Under the pieces are notes generated by a model. That model was not told the origin of the DNA, made no database searches, and saw nothing but the letters and a program-made list of their open reading frames with translations. DNA of 64,000 nucleotides from Bacillus sp. HSf4 (GTDB lineage: Bacteria > Bacillota > Bacilli > Bacillales > Bacillaceae). Location: contig NZ_CP120679.1 of the NCBI RefSeq assembly GCF_029537375.1, positions 3,198,501-3,262,500 of the forward strand. The letters are read 5' to 3'. Shown here piece by piece: positions 17,293 to 26,887 of this stretch. The position numbers and the translations under genes were made by a program. The stretch's first letter is position 1, and every line of letters starts with the position of its first letter.

Positions 17293-18210
17293 TTACAGCG
17301 CCCCCTTTCCTCCGGTTAATTCAAGGAAGATCTCCTCCAGCGTCCGCACTTTCACAAACAGATGGGAAACTTTCAAGCCATTTTGAACCAGCAGGCTGTT
17401 AAGATCAGCCGGATCGTCTTCAAAATCCGGAATGCATAACACATCATGTCTTAAGTCAGCTTTTATTTGTTGTTCGCTGAGAAGTTCTTTCGCCTTTTTC
17501 GGATCATTTACTTTAATTTCTAAAACGGGCTTATTCTCATCTTGAAGTTTGGCTAATTTTCCGTGAAACTTTAATTTCCCCGTCTGAATAATGCCGACAT
17601 GGGTCGCGACCATTTCAATTTCCGCCAGGTTATGACTGGAGATAATGACGGTAATGCCAAAATCCTCCGGCATCCTTTTGATCAGCTGACGAATCTCATG
17701 AATCCCGCTCGGATCAAGACCGTTCGTCGGTTCATCAAGGATCAGCAATTCTGGAGAACCGAGCAAAGCCAAGCCGATTCCCAAGCGCTGCTTCATTCCG
17801 AGTGAATACTGCTTCACCTGCTTATTGGCCGCTTCCTTAAGGCGGACAATGTCCAGCACTTCCTGAATGCGTTGATCTGATACGCCTAAAATTTTGCTGG
17901 ACAGCTTCAGATTTTCGTACCCTGTCAAATTTCCATAGTAGGAAGGGGATTCCACCAGGGCCCCGACCTTGCTTAAAATAGCTAACCTATCCTTTGCAAA
18001 GGATTTTCCAAAGAGGCGGACCTCTCCTTCCGTCGGCTTCATTAAACCGAGCAGCATCCTGATCGTCGTCGTTTTGCCCGCGCCGTTCGGGCCCAGAAAT
18101 CCAAATATTTGGCCTCTTTCAATTTCCAAATTAAGGTGATCGACTGAAACCTGCTCACCAAACTGTTTTGTCAATCCTTTTGTCTTAACCAATACTTCGT
18201 TGGAGTTCAC
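17293..18210 (-). CDS. lanF: LanF lantibiotic immunity ABC ATPase
   Basis: ATPase of 305 residues (BcrA/LanF class) with a GTG start at 18210 behind AGGGGG. Walker A is GPNGAGKTT, the signature QYSLGMKQRLG, and Walker B LLILDEPTNGLD, followed by IISSHN. The Q-loop glutamate characteristic of LanF (VGALVE, where most ABC proteins have Gln) is present. First gene of lanFEG, about 100 bases downstream of a promoter carrying a perfect YtrA operator. Immunity therefore looks inducible through YtrA by lipid II-directed stress, instead of through a LanRK system. Confidence 0.93.
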   Translation of the reverse strand: MNSNEVLVKTKGLTKQFGEQVSVDHLNLEIERGQIFGFLGPNGAGKTTTIRMLLGLMKPTEGEVRLFGKSFAKDRLAILSKVGALVESPSYYGNLTGYENLKLSSKILGVSDQRIQEVLDIVRLKEAANKQVKQYSLGMKQRLGIGLALLGSPELLILDEPTNGLDPSGIHEIRQLIKRMPEDFGITVIISSHNLAEIEMVATHVGIIQTGKLKFHGKLAKLQDENKPVLEIKVNDPKKAKELLSEQQIKADLRHDVLCIPDFEDDPADLNSLLVQNGLKVSHLFVKVRTLEEIFLELTGGKGAL

Positions 18211-18305
18211 GATTGATTTCCCCCTTTTTCTTTATTTCATCAATGATTTGAATAAATGCTGTCAATCTAAATAAATTCTTGTGATTCCCCCTTGGCAGTG
18301 AACTA

Positions 18306-18363
18306 AGTGTATTCATATAAGTAGTACACTTAATACAATAATGACACACAAAAGATTTGTCAA
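18306..18363 (-). promoter_or_regulatory. lanFEG promoter with perfect YtrA-type operator
   Basis: On the minus strand TTGACA (18358-18363), 17 bp and TATTGT (18335-18340) are followed five bases later by a perfect AGTGTA-N13-TACACT inverted repeat (18306-18330). The arrangement and a 22-bp segment from TACACT outward (18325-18346) match the ytr promoter (5508-5529) with one mismatch. YtrA should therefore repress both operons. Confidence 0.85.
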
Positions 18364-18374
18364 CAATTTTTCCC

Positions 18375-18401
18375 AAAAAAAAGACCCCAATTAATGGGGC
18401 C
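18375..18401 (-). terminator. Terminator of ytzC
   Basis: On the minus strand GGCCCCATTAA pairs back with TTGGGGTC, followed by eight T. It overlaps the last codons of ytzC and isolates that gene from the lanFEG promoter. Confidence 0.8.
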
Positions 18402-18669
18402 TTTCGAATGACCTTTGCAGGATCATATTGTTTTGAAGGGTTTGCAGCTGAAGTCTTTTGCGGTAAATCTCTTCCCTTTGCTGTTCATTGGAAAACAATG
18501 AAAGCTTATTTAAATCATTTACGGCATCTTCAAGCTTCTGCTGCGCTTCGCTGTATTCTATCTCATTGTAATGTTCCTGCCTGCTTGCAGTTTCAAATTG
18601 AGATAACGCATATTCATAAGCGTCTTCGCTTCTTTGGATGTGTTCTCCGACGGATTGTCTTGTTGCCAA
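18391..18669 (-). CDS. ytzC: YtzC, DUF2524 family protein
   Basis: 92 residues from a TTG start at 18669 (ATRQSVGEHIQRSE...), with AAGGAGG eight bases upstream. A frame opening at 18717 has no such site. It is mainly amphipathic helix with many Gln/Glu and probably forms a coiled coil. The size and sequence match B. subtilis YtzC, whose function is unknown. In B. subtilis it lies directly upstream of ytrA. Here 13 kb separate them, so this gene marks the right edge of the inserted block. Confidence 0.85.
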   Translation of the reverse strand: MATRQSVGEHIQRSEDAYEYALSQFETASRQEHYNEIEYSEAQQKLEDAVNDLNKLSLFSNEQQREEIYRKRLQLQTLQNNMILQRSFERPH

Positions 18670-18820
18670 AGAAAACCCCTCCTTAATGGAAAAATCCATC
18701 GTGATTAGTTTGACCACTTCAGCCTTTATTCAATAAAGAAAATGATGGGGATTTGTTCAATTCGTATTTATTTGCTACAATTTTAGGATGTGCCATTTAT
18801 TCTAAGGAGGTTCTTTAGAT

Positions 18821-20386
<1,566 letters not shown>

Positions 20387-20404
20387 GTTTTTATATTGCC
20401 GCAT

Positions 20405-21484
20405 CTAGGAGCTTTTAATCCAGGGCATTTTTTGAATTTTACGATAGGCCCTGCCATTGATATAGAAGAAAAAGGATGTTTTGCCGCTCGCTTTGATCAG
20501 CCTTTTCGCCAGCCGACCGATCTCCTTTTGCCCCGCGACTTTGTCATCTGACAAATAAACACCTAAAAGACCTCTGTTGATCAAGCGGTGGAAGTTTTCA
20601 TGCGGAATACCGCGCAGATGCTCATCGGCCATTTGGATGAAATGTTCAAGCCTCTCCATCATCTCTGAATGTGACGGATAATATGTGCAAAAGTTCAAAT
20701 CCCCGCCGATTAAATCCTCCTCTTGATCAATTAAATAATCGAGAAGGATGTGCAGCCCTTGTATGTATGGAAAATAACTGTCGCGTATTTTTCCCGCCAT
20801 CGCTTTTGTAAAATCGGAATGGACCGAATAAGAGACTAGGCAAAAGATGCCGAGCGTTGAGCCTGCACATGCCGAAAACTCGTACCACTCCATTTCAGGC
20901 AAAGCGGATTTATAATTGTTAAACCATGCTTCAAGCCGCGGAACGCGTTCATGCTCAACCACGTGCTTATGGACTTGCAGATCACAGTAATAGCTGCAAA
21001 GTTCGAGGAGATGATCTTTGATGACATCATAATTTTCAATCTCAATCAGCACATCCTGGCACGTTTTGACCAGATCGTGCAGATAGCCGCCGTCATCCTG
21101 GTCTTCTCGAAACCGATAATAGTTCTTCAGTTCGGCTCCGACCGTCAATGCGTCTTTCATCGACTGATGGAGCATTGTAAAGTCATCCGGATCAAGAGAG
21201 GTGCTGCGGTCGCATAAATTGTCCAGATAGTCGCTTATCGTTTGATAGGCGGTAATAAACCGAATGGACTTGCTGATTTGTCTGCCTGAAAGAAGCGCCA
21301 TAATGCCGCCCCCTTCACAGTGAAAGGTTTTGTCTCTGATGCTGGCCAACGCCTGCAATTTCAGCTCTGGATTTTGAATATGTTCAGCTTTGGCCCGCCA
21401 TTTGTCCAATTCCTGATGGACGAGCGGAAAAACCTCTCTGTAAACTTTCGCCATTAATCCAAATGGATGTTCCGGTACTGACAA
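20405..21484 (-). CDS. ytpB: YtpB, tetraprenyl-beta-curcumene synthase family
   Basis: 359 residues from a TTG at 21484, which has GGAGGTG six bases upstream. The alternative ATG at 21499 places that Shine-Dalgarno inside the gene. DUF2600 protein, an all-helical class IB terpene synthase. In B. subtilis YtpB (TS) converts tetraprenyl diphosphate to tetraprenyl-beta-curcumene, the sesquarterpene precursor. The acidic motif region SLDPDDF and the ECGGGI/YHDLVK segments are in the expected places, although I did not align the metal-binding residues. It is paired with ytpA, as in B. subtilis. Confidence 0.85.
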   Translation of the reverse strand: MSVPEHPFGLMAKVYREVFPLVHQELDKWRAKAEHIQNPELKLQALASIRDKTFHCEGGGIMALLSGRQISKSIRFITAYQTISDYLDNLCDRSTSLDPDDFTMLHQSMKDALTVGAELKNYYRFREDQDDGGYLHDLVKTCQDVLIEIENYDVIKDHLLELCSYYCDLQVHKHVVEHERVPRLEAWFNNYKSALPEMEWYEFSACAGSTLGIFCLVSYSVHSDFTKAMAGKIRDSYFPYIQGLHILLDYLIDQEEDLIGGDLNFCTYYPSHSEMMERLEHFIQMADEHLRGIPHENFHRLINRGLLGVYLSDDKVAGQKEIGRLAKRLIKASGKTSFFFYINGRAYRKIQKMPWIKSS

Positions 21485-21498
21485 AGAATGCACCTCCA

Positions 21499-22278
21499 TT
21501 ATGTGATATGTTGTTCAGCAAACGCTTTGGCCGCTTTAAAAACGTCCTCCCGTTCAGGCTCATTAAAGATTTCATGATACAAGCCCTCCCACTCCCTGTA
21601 TGTCTTGTTGCGGGAAGCGAGCTGGTCAAACCATTTGAGCACCATTTTTTTGTCGACGAGCCAGTCAGTCCCCCCCTGCATGACAAGCAAAGGGATATTG
21701 AGAAAGGCGTCGGTCGGCTCCATCGCGCTTTGAATCGCTTTTAATATCTCCTGATACCATCTGACGGAAACTTTTGTGATATATAATGAATCATTGATAT
21801 CCACTTCGATGACTTCTTTATTTCTCGTTGCTTTATCAGGCGTTATCCCGGATTCAAATCTGAGGGAAGGAGCCACAACATTAAGCCCTTTTGATATCAC
21901 ATCGAGAAATTTGTTCGGCTTCAATTGCAGCCCGAGACAAGGGGATGATAAAATGAGACCGGCAACATCGCTTTGGCGCTGTTTAAACCACTCGATCGCA
22001 ATCAGACCGCCCATACTGTGCCCGAGAAGGAGTACCGGCACCTGAAAGGCTTTCGCCCGATCTATCCACTTGTCTACTTCATCAATATATTCTTGAAATG
22101 TGCGTATATGTCCTCTATCCCTCGTCGATGTTCCCTGGCCGGGGAGATCGCCCATGACGACATTGTATCCGGATGAACGCCACATCTCGGATAACCATTT
22201 ATACCGGCCAGAATGCTCACAAGCACCGTGAACAATGACAATCGAGGCAACAGGTCTTTCCGCTTCCATGCACCACAT
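21499..22278 (-). CDS. ytpA: YtpA, lysophospholipase-like alpha/beta hydrolase
   Basis: 259 residues from ATG 22278 (MWCMEAERPVASIVIVHGA), with GAGGTGG upstream. Alpha/beta hydrolase with the nucleophile elbow GHSMGG, the acid in MQGGTDWLVD and the histidine in EGLYHEIFNEPER. Same length as B. subtilis YtpA, which is implicated in making the phospholipid antibiotic bacilysocin by removing an acyl chain from phosphatidylglycerol. Its stop lies immediately ahead of ytpB. Confidence 0.9.
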   Translation of the reverse strand: MWCMEAERPVASIVIVHGACEHSGRYKWLSEMWRSSGYNVVMGDLPGQGTSTRDRGHIRTFQEYIDEVDKWIDRAKAFQVPVLLLGHSMGGLIAIEWFKQRQSDVAGLILSSPCLGLQLKPNKFLDVISKGLNVVAPSLRFESGITPDKATRNKEVIEVDINDSLYITKVSVRWYQEILKAIQSAMEPTDAFLNIPLLVMQGGTDWLVDKKMVLKWFDQLASRNKTYREWEGLYHEIFNEPEREDVFKAAKAFAEQHIT

Positions 22279-22331
22279 GCTGGCCACCTCACGCTAGTTT
22301 TTAAAAACACTTGAAAGAAAGGATGAAACTG

Positions 22332-22850
22332 ATGATCTACCCTTATCAAAACACCGAACCCGCTATTCATGAAACGGCCTTTATCGCCGACAATGCGTGC
22401 ATCACCGGTGACGTCACCATCGGAGAGCAATCAAGCGTCTGGTTCTCCGCTGTTATCCGCGGCGATGTCGCACCGGTCCGGATTGGAAAAGGCGTAAATA
22501 TTCAAGACCTTTCGTGCCTGCATCAAAGTCCAAACCGCCCCCTTTTGATCGAGGATGGTGTGACAGTCGGCCATCAGGTCACATTGCACAGCGCCGTTAT
22601 ACGAAAGCATGCCCTTATCGGAATGGGTTCGATTATTCTGGACGAAGCCGAGATCGGGGAAGGCGCCTTTATCGGCGCGGGCAGCCTTGTCCCGCCGGGA
22701 AAGAAGATTCCGCCGTTTCACCTTGCATTTGGCAGACCCGCAAAAGTCATTCGCCCGTTAACCGAAAGCGATCAGCAGGATATGGAAAGAATTCGCAACG
22801 AGTATGTTGAAAAAGGACAATACTACAAATCCCTGCAACAGAAAGATTAG
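22332..22850 (+). CDS. ytoA: YtoA, gamma-carbonic anhydrase-like hexapeptide-repeat protein
   Basis: 172 residues (ATG 22332 behind AAAGGATG). It is a left-handed beta-helix of hexapeptide repeats (ITGDVTIGEQSSVW, ALIGMGSIILDEAEIGEGAFIGAGS) with the metal-binding histidines in CLHQSP, TVGHQVTLHSA. It closely matches B. subtilis YtoA. Family members range from carbonic anhydrases to acyl transferases, so the activity is unproven. It is divergent from ytpA. Confidence 0.88.
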   Translation: MIYPYQNTEPAIHETAFIADNACITGDVTIGEQSSVWFSAVIRGDVAPVRIGKGVNIQDLSCLHQSPNRPLLIEDGVTVGHQVTLHSAVIRKHALIGMGSIILDEAEIGEGAFIGAGSLVPPGKKIPPFHLAFGRPAKVIRPLTESDQQDMERIRNEYVEKGQYYKSLQQKD

Positions 22851-22904
22851 CTTTGCTACAACTTTACCATTTTTTTAGGGATAAATTAAGCAAAAACCCT
22901 TCCG

Positions 22905-22928
22905 GCCGCGATCTGCGGCTTTTTTTTT
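22905..22928 (+). terminator. Terminator of ytoA
   Basis: GCCGC-GATCT-GCGGC followed by nine T, about 55 bases after the ytoA stop. Confidence 0.85.
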
Positions 22929-23016
22929 CGCCACGGCAATCTTTACAATTTCTTATTATGTGCTAAACATTTGTTTTTTACAATAAATGAGAAGCAACCA
23001 TTCATCTAAGGGGGTT

Positions 23017-23547
23017 ATGACGCTGAATAAACTGATGCTTGGCATGTACAACTTTGAATGCCGGATTTTTCTCGGCATGAACAGCTTGTTCGAACAAAAA
23101 GCATTAAATCGCTTTTTTCGTTCCTCAACCCATTTAGGAGGAGCTTTATGCACCATTCTCGCTTCCCTGTCGCTCATCGTTTTCGGATCAGGAAGCATAC
23201 GTCAAGCCGGAACCGCGAGCGCACTTGCGCTGTTAATCAGCCATCTGCAGGTCGTGCTCATCAAAAAGCTCTACCCGCGAAAACGTCCGTATATGACGCT
23301 GAAACAAGCACAGGTTTTGAAAGATCCGCTGAAGGATCATTCCTTTCCATCCGGACACACGACAGCCATATTTTCTGTTATAACACCGATAATCGTATTC
23401 TTTCCGATACTTGCACTTTTATTAATTCCTCTTGCCATCAGTGTCGGTCTTTCGAGAATTTATCTGGGCTTGCACTACCCGTCAGATGTGCTCGCCGGCA
23501 TGCTGCTTGGCGTCTCTGTCGGCATTCTGTCATCCTTTCTCATGTAA
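23017..23547 (+). CDS. PAP2-family membrane phosphatase
   Basis: 176 residues with about five membrane helices. The three PAP2 motifs are present: KKLYPRKRP, FPSGHTT and SRIYLGLHYPSD, with both catalytic histidines. The family includes undecaprenyl-diphosphate and phosphatidylglycerophosphate phosphatases. Forty bases downstream lies a GT4 glycosyltransferase, so a role in lipid or lipid-carrier metabolism is plausible. The ATG at 23017 has AGGGGG only two bases away, so the exact start is uncertain. B. subtilis has the amino-acid permease ytnA at this position. Confidence 0.85.
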   Translation: MTLNKLMLGMYNFECRIFLGMNSLFEQKALNRFFRSSTHLGGALCTILASLSLIVFGSGSIRQAGTASALALLISHLQVVLIKKLYPRKRPYMTLKQAQVLKDPLKDHSFPSGHTTAIFSVITPIIVFFPILALLLIPLAISVGLSRIYLGLHYPSDVLAGMLLGVSVGILSSFLM

Positions 23548-23587
23548 CCCGTCTTTTGTTTAAGAAATCATCATCAGGAGGGAAACA

Positions 23588-24724
23588 ATGAAAATTGCGA
23601 TTTTTACAGACACGTTTACACCGGATGTGAACGGCTGTGCCAAAACGTTAAAAAGGTATACGGACTACCTTAACAGCAAAGGAATCCCGTTTAAAGTATT
23701 TGCGCCGGAAAGCACGCATGAGACACCTTTCTCAAGCGATATCCGGCGGTTTACAAGCCTTCCGTTCTTCTTATACCCCGAATGCAGAATGGCCCTTCCA
23801 AATCTCGTCCAAATCAAAGCTGAACTTCGCACGTTCAATCCTGACCTCATTCATATCGCTACACCGTTCAACATCGGCCTTGCGGGGCTGAAGCTCGCAA
23901 AAAAATGGAACATCCCCGCTGTCGCATCATATCACACCGATTTTGACCAGTACCTTTCTTATTATGATCTGCAAATGTTTTCCAATCTCTTGTGGAAGTA
24001 TATGCGCTGGTTTCATAAATCTTTTCATAAAATCTTCGTTCCCTCCAATGAAACGCTGATGCAGCTAAAAGCGAAACGGTTCAGAAACCTTTCAATTTGG
24101 AGACGGGGTGTGGACTGCTCGCGGTTTCATCCGTCTTTCAAATCCGAACAGGTCCGCGAGCGCTATGGCATAAAAGAAACATACATCCTGAGCTATGTCG
24201 GCAGGCTTGCCCCTGAAAAGGACTTGGAAACGCTGCTTAAGATCGCAAGACACCCTTCATTGAGAAAAGATGTTCACTGGCTGATCGCAGGCGACGGCCC
24301 ATTAAAGAAGGAGCTTGAAAAACAGGCACCGGCCAACATGACGTTTGCCGGCTATGTGGAAGGAGAAGAGCTCTCCCGCATTTACGCCAGCTCAGACCTG
24401 TTTGTGTTTCCTTCCCCGACGGAAACCTTCGGAAATTCCGCTCTTGAAGCGCTCGCCTGCGGTACACCTGTCATCGGCGCAGACTCCGGCGGCCTGAAAG
24501 ATTTTATTCAAAACGGAAAAAACGGATTTCTTGCAGAGCCAAAATGTCCGGAAGCCTTCACAGAAGCCATTATGCATGTCCTCGGGAACCCTTCTTTGAA
24601 AAAACGAATGGAACAGGAAGCAAGAAACTACGCTCTTGCCCAATCGTGGGAGGCTATTTTTGAGAGCCTCCTTGCGGAATGTGAAAGCGTGCTTGCCAAA
24701 TCCATTGGAGACAGAACAGCATAA
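23588..24724 (+). CDS. GT4-family glycosyltransferase (SqdX/MgtA-like)
   Basis: 378 residues. The N-terminal Rossmann domain begins MKIAIFTDTFTPDVNGCAKTL, with SYHTDFDQYLSYY. The C-terminal nucleotide-sugar domain has VGRLAPEKDLETLL, GDGPLKKEL and the catalytic ESPTE-like loop FPSPTETFGNSALEALACG. This is closest in pattern to glycosyltransferases acting on diacylglycerol or phosphoinositol lipids. A good AGGAGGGA ribosome site is present, and the gene probably forms an operon with the PAP2 gene. The sugar and acceptor are unknown. Confidence 0.85.
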   Translation: MKIAIFTDTFTPDVNGCAKTLKRYTDYLNSKGIPFKVFAPESTHETPFSSDIRRFTSLPFFLYPECRMALPNLVQIKAELRTFNPDLIHIATPFNIGLAGLKLAKKWNIPAVASYHTDFDQYLSYYDLQMFSNLLWKYMRWFHKSFHKIFVPSNETLMQLKAKRFRNLSIWRRGVDCSRFHPSFKSEQVRERYGIKETYILSYVGRLAPEKDLETLLKIARHPSLRKDVHWLIAGDGPLKKELEKQAPANMTFAGYVEGEELSRIYASSDLFVFPSPTETFGNSALEALACGTPVIGADSGGLKDFIQNGKNGFLAEPKCPEAFTEAIMHVLGNPSLKKRMEQEARNYALAQSWEAIFESLLAECESVLAKSIGDRTA

Positions 24725-24727
24725 TAA

Positions 24728-24763
24728 AAAAAAGGTTTTCGACGAATCGAAAACCTTTTTTTG
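24728..24763. terminator. Bidirectional terminator between glycosyltransferase gene and asnB
   Basis: AAAAGGTTTTCGA pairs with TCGAAAACCTTTT, with A and T runs on both sides, between convergent genes. Confidence 0.85.
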
Positions 24764-24766
24764 CAG

Positions 24767-26665
24767 TTAAACAATGATGACTTCTTTCGGCTGATGGTTT
24801 AATTCTTCCGGGACATAGCGCTTTTCGACAAAAATGCTGTGCCAGATCATAAAGATAAGTACCGTCCAGATTTTACGGCTGTTGTCCGCTTTGTTGGCGC
24901 AGTGGTCTTCAAGGAGCTGAAGCACATAGTCTTTATGAATATATGCGTCTGTTTCGCTCTCTTTAATAATGCCCACGGCCCAGTCATGCATTTCGTTTTT
25001 CAACCAGTGGCGGATCGGCACAGGGAAGCCGAGCTTTTTGCGGTTCAGCACATGCTCGGGAACGATGCCTTCCGCCGCTTTTCGAAGCAGGTATTTTGTC
25101 GTGCCGTTCTTTGTTTTCAGCTCTTCCGGAATTTTTGAAGCCGCTTCAAAAACGACTTTGTCCAAAAATGGAACGCGGAGCTCCAGGGAATTGGCCATCG
25201 TCATTTTATCGGCTTTCAGCAAAATGTCCCCGCGCAGCCATGTGTGAATATCAACATACTGCATTTTATTGATTTCGCTGTAGGACTTGCTTTCTTCAAA
25301 ATACGGCTTTGTCACGTCACAGTAAGAGAGGTTGCTGTCATACTGGCGAAGAAGTTTTGATTTCATACCTTCTTCAAAAATCTTCGCATTTCCGATATAC
25401 CTTTTTTCAAGAGGGGTGCATCCTCTCATTAAAAAGCTTTTTCCTTTCATTCCCTCAGGCATCGCTTGGGCAACGCGGAGAAGCATTTTTTTCAAAGGCG
25501 ACGGAATCCGTTCAAACGGTTTTAATGACAGCGGTTCGCGGTAAATGTTATATCCGCCGAACAGCTCATCCGCCCCTTCTCCGGAAAGGACGACCGTCAC
25601 CTGTTTTTTCGCTTCCTTCGCTACAAAATACAAAGGAATCGCAGCAGGATCGGCAAGCGGATCATCCAAGTGCCAGACGATTTTAGGAAGCTCGTTCATG
25701 TATTCTTCAGGAGAAATGACGGCGCTGAAGTTTTCCAAGCCGAGCTTGTCCGCGGTTTCTTTCGCAACGTCCACTTCGCTGAAGCCTTCATGTTCAAACC
25801 CGACCGAGAATGTTTTCAAATTCGGATGAAACTGTTTGGCCACAGACACGATAAAGGAAGAGTCAATTCCGCCTGAAAGGAATGAACCGACAGGCACATC
25901 GCTTCTCATATGGACTTTGACAGAATCAAAAATCGCGTCCCTTACTTCCTGAACAAGCTTTTCTTCTTCCGTCTGCACCGGCTTAAATTGAACTTTCCAG
26001 TATGTTTTAAATTGAAGATCTTCTCCGGGACGAATCGTAAACTGCTGACCCGGTTCCACTTTTCGCACCTTTTTGTCAAGCGTTTCAGGCTCAGGCACGA
26101 ATTGGAAAGATGTATATTGCTGAAGGCCTTTTTCGTTAAATTCCAGCTCAGCACCGACAGGCATCAGGCTTTTTCGTTCTGATGCAAAATAAACATGGCC
26201 GTCCGTTTTTGTAAAATAAAGCGGCTTAATGCCAAACGGGTCGCGTGCTCCGTATAAAAGCTGTTCTTGTTTATCCCAGATTAAAAAGGCGAACATTCCC
26301 CGCAGTTTTGATGCAGCCTCCTGTTTATAATGGCGGTAGGTCGCAAGCAAAACCTCGGTATCGGAATCGGTCTGAAATTGATAGCCTTTTGAAAGAAGCT
26401 CATCTTTCAATTCTATATAGTTATAGATTTCTCCGTTAAAAATAATCCAGTAGGAATCATCTTCATATGACAGAGGCTGTCCTCCGTTTTCAACATCGAT
26501 GATGCTCAGCCTTCTAAATCCGAAGCCTACATGCTCATCATGATAGTACCCATCATCGTCGGGACCGCGGTGTACAATCAATTCATTCATTTGTTTAATC
26601 AGTTCTTCCTGGCCTGCCGTCTCGGATGATGGGCGATGATTGAATACCCCTACAAATCCACACAT
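24767..26665 (-). CDS. asnB: Asparagine synthetase (glutamine-hydrolysing)
   Basis: 632 residues from ATG 26665, the same length as B. subtilis AsnB. The start is fixed by the catalytic cysteine at residue 2 (MCGFVGVF) and by GGAGG eight bases upstream. A longer frame to 26749 is rejected because it would bury that cysteine. The N-terminal glutaminase has RGPDDDGYY and SFNGEIYN-like motifs. The C-terminal synthetase has the PP-loop SGGIDSS and LSGEGADELFGGY. It makes Asn from Asp, Gln and ATP. In B. subtilis AsnB also amidates meso-diaminopimelate in peptidoglycan. The 220-base leader holds a long inverted repeat. Confidence 0.95.
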   Translation of the reverse strand: MCGFVGVFNHRPSSETAGQEELIKQMNELIVHRGPDDDGYYHDEHVGFGFRRLSIIDVENGGQPLSYEDDSYWIIFNGEIYNYIELKDELLSKGYQFQTDSDTEVLLATYRHYKQEAASKLRGMFAFLIWDKQEQLLYGARDPFGIKPLYFTKTDGHVYFASERKSLMPVGAELEFNEKGLQQYTSFQFVPEPETLDKKVRKVEPGQQFTIRPGEDLQFKTYWKVQFKPVQTEEEKLVQEVRDAIFDSVKVHMRSDVPVGSFLSGGIDSSFIVSVAKQFHPNLKTFSVGFEHEGFSEVDVAKETADKLGLENFSAVISPEEYMNELPKIVWHLDDPLADPAAIPLYFVAKEAKKQVTVVLSGEGADELFGGYNIYREPLSLKPFERIPSPLKKMLLRVAQAMPEGMKGKSFLMRGCTPLEKRYIGNAKIFEEGMKSKLLRQYDSNLSYCDVTKPYFEESKSYSEINKMQYVDIHTWLRGDILLKADKMTMANSLELRVPFLDKVVFEAASKIPEELKTKNGTTKYLLRKAAEGIVPEHVLNRKKLGFPVPIRHWLKNEMHDWAVGIIKESETDAYIHKDYVLQLLEDHCANKADNSRKIWTVLIFMIWHSIFVEKRYVPEELNHQPKEVIIV

Positions 26666-26753
26666 AGTATTGCCTCCGATTTTTTTAAATTTCATGCAGA
26701 GTAAGATCTGCTTCTTGATTAGACATGTATTTAAAGAAAAACGTTTCAAAAAA

Positions 26754-26823
26754 CTTGAAAAACGAGCATATTGCCCTCATTGTTTTCAATAAAAAAACAA
26801 ACATATGAAACCTGTTTTTCAAG
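26754..26823 (-). repeat. Long-range inverted repeat in the asnB leader
   Basis: CTTGAAAAAC (26754-26763) and GTTTTTCAAG (26814-26823) are exact 10-bp inverted copies, about 50 bases apart, with flanking imperfect extension (GAAAC/GTTTC). They lie between asnB and the metK terminator. They could fold an mRNA leader or bind a dimeric regulator. No known riboswitch pattern is recognisable. Confidence 0.45.
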
Positions 26824-26850
26824 TTTCAAAAGCGTCCCGTATCCGTCGCG

Positions 26851-26878
26851 AAAAAGAAAGCCGCTTGATTAAGCGGCT
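26851..26878 (-). terminator. Terminator of metK
   Basis: AGCCGCTT-AATC-AAGCGGCT on the minus strand is followed by TTCTTTTT, ten bases after the metK stop. Confidence 0.82.
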
Positions 26879-26887
26879 ATGCGGTTG

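Noticed and set aside
5454..18390. Search for insertion sequences, integrase or tRNA attachment sites at the block edges
   Set aside because: No transposase-like ORF or terminal inverted repeats were found. The only edge symmetry is the duplicated promoter/operator.
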